Virus record (IMG/VR): IMGVR_UViG_3300017962_003379 | Coordinates: 1 to 36,386 of that record | Reading direction: 5' to 3' (one strand) | Source: a virus | DNA: 36,386 bases | In this document: one piece after another, positions 24,289-30,837 of the stretch | How the letters are laid out: every line of letters begins with the position of its first letter | Numbering within the stretch: the stretch's first letter is position 1 | Translations under genes and position numbers: made by a program | Notes under the pieces: generated by a model | Seen by the model: the letters and a program-made list of their open reading frames with translations, nothing else | Database searches by the model: none | Told to the model about the DNA's origin: nothing

Positions 24289-25465
24289 CTAGTTTCATAT
24301 CCTCAAGTACTTGGCGCCAGCGAGTATTTCTAGCAGTGTCTAAGTCATCTAAGTAATTTATTAGTGTAGTTTTATGATCATCCCACAAGTCTTTTTCTAA
24401 CATATGATTAAGATAAAAAGGCCATTCTTCTTGCGCTGCATGTAAAAAGTCAATGCTTTCCCAGTCTTTTTTAATTTTTTCTTTAACAGGCATTGGTAAA
24501 ACTTGTGCGCTCATGTGCATAGGAAACTCTACATGATTACACAATAAGAATTTAATATTTGGATAAGTTTGTGTAATGTGTTCATACGTTTCTTTGAAAT
24601 AAAACATACTAATGTTACTACATGTCCATTGGATCCCTATATCAAAGTTTGATTTAGTAGCATATTCATTTAGCATTGCTAGTCTATTTTGTATTACACT
24701 CCACTGTGTAGGAAATCTAAAAAACTCTAATTGATCGCCGATAGCGTCTAAACTAATGCGCAATATTGTATTTTTAAATTTACTTAATAATTCCATACGT
24801 TCTGGTGTAAGCAGTATGCCGTTTGTTACATAAGCTAAGTGTACTTCGCGAGCATACCTGCTGTTACTTAAATGTCCAATAAACTCATTATGTCTTTTGT
24901 TAGCCCAACTTTCTCCACCAAGAAAGTTATAGCGTTTGATTTCATGTTTAGCTCTAAGTAAAGGAACCCATATTTTGTAATCAGTGTCAATCCAACGATT
25001 GCTTATTTCATGTTTTTTTGTATTTTCATATTTGTCTAATAGTAATTCATCTTCGTTCCACTTGCTGCTAGCACCAGTGCCACAGTGAATACATTTTAAA
25101 TTACAAGTTGTGCCAGTTCGAATGTCTACATGAGGAGGGTTATAGTCAACGCTTCCGTCTGAATTTGTTTGATCTAATAGATGTTTGTATTCCTCATACC
25201 AATACCCATTTTCATCTTCACGTTTACTTTTTCCGTTGAGCTTTTCAACATATTCGCAACGATTGCAATTGTCAGGCCATTTGCCTGCTAAAAAATCTTT
25301 TCGTATTGTTTTAAAGTATTCGTTGTTCCATTCGTCACTGATAGTACTACCTTTAAGTTTCCTATCTTCACGCTTAATAGTAGCATCGTCACTATAACCG
25401 CATACTCTAGGTCTACCAAATGTTGTTGTGCTAAAATTAATCCAAGGTAATATACAAGGCTTCAT
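24275..25465 (-). CDS. N-terminal-twitch radical SAM protein (array gene 1)
   Basis: This 396-residue protein is the first gene of the leftward run. N-terminal cysteines are C4 (PCILPW), a single C22 (VCGYS), C67 and C70 (CNRC); the SAM cluster is CNLKCIHC with C121, C125 and C128. The GGE strand is FLGGESWANKRH. Cys at the second CC position is absent (CG), so the auxiliary cluster may have an open coordination site or another ligand. A weak late-promoter-like ACTAAATA lies 6 bases before the ATG. Being first, its expression probably controls the coupled genes downstream. Confidence 0.88.
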   Translation of the reverse strand: MKPCILPWINFSTTTFGRPRVCGYSDDATIKREDRKLKGSTISDEWNNEYFKTIRKDFLAGKWPDNCNRCEYVEKLNGKSKREDENGYWYEEYKHLLDQTNSDGSVDYNPPHVDIRTGTTCNLKCIHCGTGASSKWNEDELLLDKYENTKKHEISNRWIDTDYKIWVPLLRAKHEIKRYNFLGGESWANKRHNEFIGHLSNSRYAREVHLAYVTNGILLTPERMELLSKFKNTILRISLDAIGDQLEFFRFPTQWSVIQNRLAMLNEYATKSNFDIGIQWTCSNISMFYFKETYEHITQTYPNIKFLLCNHVEFPMHMSAQVLPMPVKEKIKKDWESIDFLHAAQEEWPFYLNHMLEKDLWDDHKTTLINYLDDLDTARNTRWRQVLEDMKLDDFV

Positions 25466-25470
25466 ATGTG

Positions 25471-25478
25471 TATTTAGT
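25471..25478 (-). promoter_or_regulatory. late-promoter-like ACTAAATA upstream of the radical SAM run
   Basis: On the minus strand ACTAAATA differs by one base from the NATAAATA consensus of marine T4-like phages. It lies 5 bases upstream of the ATG at 25465, which would give a nearly leaderless transcript. It is paired with an exact CATAAATA on the other strand at 25492-25499, so the 39-base gap may be a divergent late control region. Confidence 0.35.
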
Positions 25479-25491
25479 CATTAACTACGTA

Positions 25492-25499
25492 CATAAATA
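25492..25499 (+). promoter_or_regulatory. late promoter CATAAATA before the small PLP gene
   Basis: CATAAATA matches the marine T4-like late consensus exactly. It ends 5 bases before the ATG at 25505, so transcription starting at the usual distance would fall at or within the start codon. Either the mRNA is leaderless or a later start is used (an in-frame ATG lies at 25568). Confidence 0.45.
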
Positions 25500-25504
25500 A
25501 TTGT

Positions 25505-26371
25505 ATGCGAGATAGTGTTAATAGAGAATATACCAGAGAATGGTTGCAGTTTGAAAGACCACAACCAATGTACGACAGTAGTATTAATAAACTATATGAC
25601 AGATTTTATCAAGAAAATCCTGTACATAATGAAAATTTATTTGAAGATTTTAAAACAGAATTTGTTAACTGGTTAGATCAACATACAATGAGCAAATTGT
25701 CTGGTTATAAAAACTTCACACAACAAGATATATGTGTTGGATGTACACAGTTTATCGACGATTTATACATGCGCTGTAGTACCAATGGAATACAAATATT
25801 AGAAAATGATTACAAGTATCACTGGAGACTTAATCCTGACATTGAATATGTTACTATAGATACACTTGATCCTGCTAGAGAATTAATTATAGCAATGCCA
25901 TTTCCATATTATGGAGATGTGCATCCGAAAATGAATCAAATACTTGATCGCTGTGAAGAACTTGACATACCTGTACACATAGACGCTGCTTGGTTAAGTT
26001 GTAGTAGAGATATCGAATTTGATTTTGATCACCCGGCAGTGAAAACATTTTGTATTAGTTTAAGTAAAGGCGGACTTGGCGGCAATCGTATAGCATTGAG
26101 ATTTGCTCGTAATCGTCCAGACGGTGCTATTACTATTATGAATGATTTTAATATGAACTGTCAAAGTTTAGTGTGGATGGGTATAAAATTTATGCAAGAA
26201 CTAGGTCCAGAATATTACTGGAGAGAATACGGAGCAGAATACGACCAAGTATGTAAGGATTTCAATTTACAACCTAGTAAAGCTATACACCTAGCTACCA
26301 ACAACGGTGAGCCTGTAGGTGTAAGACCTGTGTTGAGAGCATTAAAGTCACTGAATATCCTCAGCCACTAA
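25505..26371 (+). CDS. small PLP-dependent enzyme, divergent aminotransferase fold
   Basis: The 288-residue protein has a compact fold-type-I core: ICVGCTQFIDD (about 76-86, cofactor loop position), D160 in VHIDAAW (pyridine nitrogen), Schiff-base K188 in ISLSKGG and R195 seven residues later. The sequence IAMPFPYYGDVHPKMNQILD aligns in position with SQPNHTGSIHPKLNDLIE of the aminotransferase at 11215-12048, indicating distant paralogues. It is transcribed away from the 22-kb run and its last 24 bases overlap the convergent radical SAM gene. A reduced small domain may change the reaction; the substrate is unknown. Confidence 0.65.
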   Translation: MRDSVNREYTREWLQFERPQPMYDSSINKLYDRFYQENPVHNENLFEDFKTEFVNWLDQHTMSKLSGYKNFTQQDICVGCTQFIDDLYMRCSTNGIQILENDYKYHWRLNPDIEYVTIDTLDPARELIIAMPFPYYGDVHPKMNQILDRCEELDIPVHIDAAWLSCSRDIEFDFDHPAVKTFCISLSKGGLGGNRIALRFARNRPDGAITIMNDFNMNCQSLVWMGIKFMQELGPEYYWREYGAEYDQVCKDFNLQPSKAIHLATNNGEPVGVRPVLRALKSLNILSH

Positions 26372-27463
26372 ACCAAGTAAAGGTCTTTTCTTTAGCTCAC
26401 TTACACTACATGTTTGTGTACATCTCATAATTCTATCCTTGGGACCTGTGCCATGACACTTTGACTTCCAACTATCAACTAAATCATTTTTATAAAATTC
26501 TGATTCTATTATTTCGTCAAGCGTATAATAATTTAAATTATTCCAATTTTCGCCGTAAATTTCAAAACGTTGATCTTGTATTTCATGCACTTCTTTATGT
26601 AATCCGTTGTAATTTCTATTGCCAATAAAACAACAAGGCCACACACAGCCTTTGTAATCAACAAAATACATGTGTTGTTGTTTACAATGAATATACTCAT
26701 CCATCTTGTCAGCCTGATGACTGTTTAATTCTTCCCAGCCAATTTGGTGCTTTCGTCTAATAGCCTTATTGAGATCAACATGTGCTAATGCCCTGTCGGG
26801 TCGAGACATAAATCGTGCGAACCCCATGTCTTTAGCTAGTTGTTTGGCTTGATCAGTCTGATGTTCATTCCAAGGAAAAATTAACCATTGCCACAATGCG
26901 TCCTCAGCATAATCTAAATTAGATAAACGCTTTGATTCGTCGAGAAATGCTTGTGCATTTTTAATTATTTTGTTCCAATTACTTCCGCGCCTATACAAAT
27001 GATTTGTATCTTCTAACCCGTCTATACTAAAATGAATTCTATGAGGAATGTCGTTTTTTGCGAACAAGTTAGCTAACTTTGTAAAGTAGTCTGGCGATCT
27101 AAGACTTGCATTGGTATGTATTAAGATCAGATGATTGGTGTTTGTTACAATATAGTCTACCATATCTAAAAATTCAGGATGTGCTAGTGGATCATCTATT
27201 GTTCCAATAAATTCTATTCGCTTAACATTATTTTTAATTATATCACTATCTATTAGTTTTGTAAACACATCAAAACTTAAAAATTCATTCTTAGGAATAG
27301 CGGGATTAGTTTCTAGCTTTAAATTATAAATGTCAACAGACACGTCTGGATCATCGTATTTTTCTATAGAACTAAACAGTGTTCTAACACACCCAGGACA
27401 TCCTAGATTACAATTACTGCTAATTTCTAGTTGCAATGTTGAGGGGTTTCTGTTATAATGCAT
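26348..27463 (-). CDS. SPASM-type radical SAM protein
   Basis: I start at the ATG at 27463 (371 residues): an upstream in-frame ATG at 27478 lies inside the promoter palindrome and could not be used from it. The SAM cluster is CNLGCPGC with C18, C22 and C25. Downstream are RIEFIGTIDDPLAHPEF, HFSIDGLEDTNHLYRRGSNW and a SPASM-like cysteine set (FVDYKGCVWPCCF, then KCHGTG and RCTQTC). The same blocks occur at 30830-31924 (HLYRQNVVW and LLMPCCW), so they are paralogues. It is transcribed leftwards from a bidirectional late-type promoter and overlaps the PLP gene at its end. Substrate unknown; SPASM proteins act on peptides or glycans. Confidence 0.9.
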   Translation of the reverse strand: MHYNRNPSTLQLEISSNCNLGCPGCVRTLFSSIEKYDDPDVSVDIYNLKLETNPAIPKNEFLSFDVFTKLIDSDIIKNNVKRIEFIGTIDDPLAHPEFLDMVDYIVTNTNHLILIHTNASLRSPDYFTKLANLFAKNDIPHRIHFSIDGLEDTNHLYRRGSNWNKIIKNAQAFLDESKRLSNLDYAEDALWQWLIFPWNEHQTDQAKQLAKDMGFARFMSRPDRALAHVDLNKAIRRKHQIGWEELNSHQADKMDEYIHCKQQHMYFVDYKGCVWPCCFIGNRNYNGLHKEVHEIQDQRFEIYGENWNNLNYYTLDEIIESEFYKNDLVDSWKSKCHGTGPKDRIMRCTQTCSVSELKKRPLLGLVAEDIQ

Positions 27464-27475
27464 ATTAAGTACCAA

Positions 27476-27483
27476 CATAAATA
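27476..27483 (+). promoter_or_regulatory. late promoter CATAAATA for the amidinotransferase operon
   Basis: CATAAATA exactly matches the marine T4-like late consensus and lies 17 bases before the ATG at 27501, leaving a short leader that includes GAGA at 27491-27494. It overlaps the complementary box on the other strand at 27482-27489. Confidence 0.6.
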
Positions 27484-27489
27484 TTTATC
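27482..27489 (-). promoter_or_regulatory. late promoter GATAAATA reading leftwards
   Basis: On the minus strand GATAAATA matches the late consensus exactly. It lies 18 bases upstream of the ATG at 27463 and shares bases with the opposite promoter inside the 12-base perfect palindrome ATAAATATTTAT (27477-27488). The two boxes could be used alternately or together for divergent late transcription. Confidence 0.55.
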
Positions 27490-27500
27490 AGAGAACAATT

Positions 27501-27830
27501 ATGGACGTTTATACAATCTACGCTGATCATACCGAAACAACAACAGCACCACAGTTTGTTGCCCTGATGCGAAAATTCTTAGACAAAATGGTAGAATTAG
27601 AACGCATAGAGTCTTATCGTATTACACGTATGAAACTAGGGTTTCGATCAATGGACTTACCTGAGTTTCGTATTGATATGGAATTTAAAAATTTGCAGCA
27701 ATTAGATGATGCAATGACTAGTGTGCTTCGTAACGAAGAAAATATCGAAGGAGAACACATTGGTTTTAACCATTTAGTAGATGTAGAAACAATCCAACAT
27801 TTTTTATATAGAGATTATCCAGATGAATAA
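27501..27830 (+). CDS. small conserved protein, DUF6614-like
   Basis: The 109-residue protein has the length and pattern of a small family seen in alphaproteobacteria (I believe DUF6614): an N-terminal strand MDVYTIYADH, a helix, LGFRSMDLPEFRIDMEF, and a C-terminal FLYRDYPDE. The alternation suggests a ferredoxin-like or dimeric alpha/beta-barrel fold, often used to bind a small ligand. It is the first gene of a three-gene operon behind a late-type promoter and overlaps the amidinotransferase start by 8 bases. Function unknown. Confidence 0.6.
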   Translation: MDVYTIYADHTETTTAPQFVALMRKFLDKMVELERIESYRITRMKLGFRSMDLPEFRIDMEFKNLQQLDDAMTSVLRNEENIEGEHIGFNHLVDVETIQHFLYRDYPDE

Positions 27831-29028
27831 AGTTAATAGTTGGGATGAATTCCAACCACTAGAAGAATTAATGGTAGGCAGTGTATACGACAGTTCGTTT
27901 TTTGATGCTGTTAAACAGACTCGGGCGAGAGATGCACTTAAACGTATCATTGACGAAACACAAGAAGACTTAGATAACTTTCACTCAACTATGCGAAGTC
28001 ATGGTATTCGTACATACAGTGCAAGTCCAAAGGAAATGGGCTACCACGACAGCATTATGGACTATGTTAACAGTGATGGACAACTAGGTTATAAGAAAAA
28101 TGCTGGTAGTGAAAATGACATCGAAGATGTTGCACTACACTATACAGGTGTAAGAGGAAACTTGATTCCTAATCCGCCGCTGCAACCCAGAGATGATAGC
28201 ATTGTAATGGGCAATAAACTGTTAGTTACCGATCCTCATACTTTTGCAACTCAAAAATTAATTCCGTTTTATAAAGAATGGTTTGGCGAAGAAAACATGG
28301 ATATGAGTATTGTTGAAAAACAATATAGTTTTAATCGCAGTGACAGAAACTTAGAAAACTTACTAACAAGAAATAATAAAGATATTACCGCAGAGTCTAT
28401 GGAACGTGCTAGAGCTGAAGATAAGTTACACAGTTTTTGTAGTCCAAATCTAACACGTATTGGAAAAACTTGTTTAGTTGACACTTGGCAAGTACCAGAC
28501 GTAGTTGAAACATTTTTAGAACGTGAACACCCTGATTTTAATTATAAAAAGATTTTTATCGGTGGACACAACGACAGTGTGTTTAGTGTTATTAAACCAG
28601 GTCTTGTTGTTGCTAGTCGCGAATTAGAACCTTACCGAGATATATTTGCTGGTTGGGAAATTATTTGGTTTGATGATCCGCGATGGGATCAAGTACGTAA
28701 ATGGCGAGTACTTAAATTTAAAAACGAAGGCAAATGGTGGGTACCAGGCGAAGAAGATAACGACGACTTTACTGAGTTTGTTGAAAGTTTCTTGCCTAAC
28801 TGGACAGGATATGTTGAAGAAACTATATTTGATGTTAACTGTTTAGTATTAGATGATCGTCATGTAGTTGTTAATACAGAAAATCCATACTTAATTGAAA
28901 ACTTGCGCAAGTATCAGATGGAGCCAGTAATATGTCCACTGCGTCACAGATTTTTCTGGGATGGCGGCTGGCACTGTTTAACACTAGATATTAAAAGAAA
29001 AGGAGGACAAAATGACTATGGAGTCTGA
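27823..29028 (+). CDS. glycine/inosamine-type amidinotransferase
   Basis: The 401-residue protein belongs to the GATM-like amidinotransferase family, which moves the amidino group of arginine to an amine. The catalytic set is visible: NPPLQPRDDSIVMG at 117-130 (MxPRD-type region), GGHNDSVFSVIKPGLVV with H249 and D251, and DGGWHCLTLDI with nucleophile C385 (compare GGxxHCxT in GATM). The length is normal. The acceptor could be glycine, a polyamine or an aminocyclitol-type amine; nothing fixes it. It lies between the DUF6614-like gene and the CPYA protein, with 8- and 17-base overlaps. Such genes occur sporadically in marine T4-like phages. Confidence 0.9.
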   Translation: MNKVNSWDEFQPLEELMVGSVYDSSFFDAVKQTRARDALKRIIDETQEDLDNFHSTMRSHGIRTYSASPKEMGYHDSIMDYVNSDGQLGYKKNAGSENDIEDVALHYTGVRGNLIPNPPLQPRDDSIVMGNKLLVTDPHTFATQKLIPFYKEWFGEENMDMSIVEKQYSFNRSDRNLENLLTRNNKDITAESMERARAEDKLHSFCSPNLTRIGKTCLVDTWQVPDVVETFLEREHPDFNYKKIFIGGHNDSVFSVIKPGLVVASRELEPYRDIFAGWEIIWFDDPRWDQVRKWRVLKFKNEGKWWVPGEEDNDDFTEFVESFLPNWTGYVEETIFDVNCLVLDDRHVVVNTENPYLIENLRKYQMEPVICPLRHRFFWDGGWHCLTLDIKRKGGQNDYGV

Positions 29029-29524
29029 CGTCCATGCTTGGATAGAACAAAGACTTAGTGTAGAACTAGATGAATTTAACGGAATGCCTGCATGCCCTTA
29101 TGCACGTCAAGCAGTGTTAGATGGTAAAGTTAAATGTGTTGAACTAAAAAATATATTTGGACACATAGTAATGCCAGATTATTTTCGTGCTGAATTAGAA
29201 AACTTTACATATCACTGGCCTAAAAATATTGATGTAGTAGTGTTAGGATGTGACGCTGAACTAATATCAAGCGAACAACTAAGCGAAATAGCTGAACAAG
29301 CTAACACAGGACTAATTGGTAAACGTGGATATTTGGTATTAGAAGATCACCCAAGTGAAGTTGAAGCAGTTGCAGGATACACTGTTAATCAAGGCACGTG
29401 GGCATTGTTATTACTACAGTCACGTAAAAAAATACTAGCCGCTAGAGAAATACTAGAACGAAAAGGCTATTATAAAAATTGGGACGAACAATACTACAAA
29501 GACGTGGTGCTAGACAGATCCTAG
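29012..29524 (+). CDS. unknown protein with CPYA motif
   Basis: I do not firmly recognise this 170-residue protein. WIEQRLSV followed by NGMPACPYARQAVLDGKV near residues 10-42 recalls DUF1415-type proteins (LNLCPFA). The middle has VDVVVLGCD, and later come VLEDHPSEVEAVAGYTVNQG and a C-terminal YYKNWDEQYYKDVV helix. A strong AGGAGG site (29001-29006) sits five bases before the ATG, so it is probably well translated. Its last 15 bases overlap the convergent GNAT-like gene. Co-operonic placement suggests it works with the amidinotransferase. Confidence 0.55.
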   Translation: MTMESDVHAWIEQRLSVELDEFNGMPACPYARQAVLDGKVKCVELKNIFGHIVMPDYFRAELENFTYHWPKNIDVVVLGCDAELISSEQLSEIAEQANTGLIGKRGYLVLEDHPSEVEAVAGYTVNQGTWALLLLQSRKKILAAREILERKGYYKNWDEQYYKDVVLDRS

Positions 29525-29938
29525 TGTTTCAAACCCATCAAAGTCTTTTTTATACTCATCTGCGCCATGCAGATACATATAATGATAACCTTGTTGCTTG
29601 TAATAAGCACACTCATGTTCTAAACTACGTATACCTAATCTAAGTTCTGGATTAACATAATCCCAAGCAAACTGTTCTGCCATTACACTTTGCTGACTAG
29701 GATAAAGAACAATTAAACTCCAAGCTACTAGTTTGTTGTTATGATAATATCCTACTACTTCGTTATTTTTAAAGTCTTCATAAAACATAGGCATAACGCT
29801 TGCAAATTTTTTATATTTGCAATAAGCCATATATATCGAGTTTAACTCGCCATATGACCAATTTGTTAATATCTTAAATTGTGTATTAGGTAATAACTCG
29901 TAATTAGTTTTATCTAAATTTATTCTGCAATAGTCCAT
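29510..29938 (-). CDS. GNAT/arginyltransferase-like protein
   Basis: The 142-residue protein ends with a pattern like the C-terminal half of ATE/GNAT transferases: VVGYYHNNKLVAWSLIVLYP strands, then FAWDYVNPELRLGIRSLEHE and a GYHYMYLHGA strand (compare FxxDxxxPELRLG...YxYLG). It would move an acyl or aminoacyl group to an amine, with CoA or aminoacyl-tRNA as possible donor. It is the last gene of the right-hand leftward run, overlapping the radical SAM gene by 19 bases and the convergent CPYA gene by 15 bases. The donor is not established. Confidence 0.6.
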   Translation of the reverse strand: MDYCRINLDKTNYELLPNTQFKILTNWSYGELNSIYMAYCKYKKFASVMPMFYEDFKNNEVVGYYHNNKLVAWSLIVLYPSQQSVMAEQFAWDYVNPELRLGIRSLEHECAYYKQQGYHYMYLHGADEYKKDFDGFETLGSV

Positions 29939-30837
29939 TGTTTTGTATTTAACACCAAATCAATTGCACAATCACAAAATTTAGATTTACAAGTCAAACT
30001 CACAGCAGGTTCGATTTCTCCCAGTGTGTATACGTTGCCCATTGCTGTACGCATTTCACATGCACTACCGTACACAGTCCCATCTGCTGTGATATAACGA
30101 TAGGTGTTATTGCCCAAGTTACATTGCCATCCTGTAAAACTGTGTTGATCTGTAGCTATCAGTGTTTGTGGATCTTTTTGTATTCCGTCGATGTATAGGT
30201 ACATTTCAGGATTCACCATATTTACACTACAATTGTAATAATTCCACAGTAATATCTCTCTGTCCTCGTCAGTATAATCCACACTGAGTATTTGTTTGCT
30301 GTGGTCAGGTGTATTGATACGTTTCATTCTACAGCTAATTTCTAAATCACCTTGTGTTAGTCGATCCCAAGCACGTAAACATATGTCTTTGAATTTAGGG
30401 TGATAAAGTATTAGCACACTTATTCTATAGCGTTGATGTGTTTGTTTGAGCATAGCAACATAATGATCTAAGTCAGCATTTTCAGGATGAAAACTGAACA
30501 ACAAATGATTTATCGGTGCAGTAAATTTGCTCCACCAACGAGCTGTACGACTGCCGTTACTACTAAATGTAATATCAGTATAGTCTCCTACACTGTGACA
30601 AAATCGTTGCAAGTCGGGCCACAGTGTTGGTTCACCTCCCATGATATCAAGTATCACACGTTTACCTTCACTGAAGTTTTTTATGTATTCGATTAGACGA
30701 TTCGTTTTGTCACTGTCGGGCCAACGATATTTTCCGTCATGACATGCGGGCCAGCAATAACTACAACTGTAGTTGCACACTGTGGTACATTCCCAAGTAA
30801 TATATTTGTTGGTGTAGTTTGTAGTTGTCTCACTCAA
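29920..30837 (-). CDS. radical SAM protein, paralogue of 13783-14898
   Basis: The most likely start is a TTG at 30837, preceded by GGAG with 6 bases spacing (frame open to a TTG at 30858), giving about 305 residues. The SAM cluster is CNYSCSYC with C21, C25 and C28, and MGGEPTLWPDLQRF is the GGE strand. The C-terminus has GWQCNLG, SACEM, LTCKSKFCDC, a layout similar to its paralogue and consistent with an auxiliary cluster. The paralogue at 13783-14898 has the same CNYxCSYCWP block. It overlaps the upstream radical SAM gene by 8 bases. Substrate unknown. Confidence 0.85.
   Translation of the reverse strand: MSETTTNYTNKYITWECTTVCNYSCSYCWPACHDGKYRWPDSDKTNRLIEYIKNFSEGKRVILDIMGGEPTLWPDLQRFCHSVGDYTDITFSSNGSRTARWWSKFTAPINHLLFSFHPENADLDHYVAMLKQTHQRYRISVLILYHPKFKDICLRAWDRLTQGDLEISCRMKRINTPDHSKQILSVDYTDEDREILLWNYYNCSVNMVNPEMYLYIDGIQKDPQTLIATDQHSFTGWQCNLGNNTYRYITADGTVYGSACEMRTAMGNVYTLGEIEPAVSLTCKSKFCDCAIDLVLNTKQWTIAE

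Noticed and set aside
28269-28484. Long open frames on the strand opposite to several genes, such as that antisense to the amidinotransferase
   Set aside because: They lie wholly within well-supported genes with clear motifs, have no ribosome binding site and their translations are compositionally odd. They are treated as shadows of the real frames.
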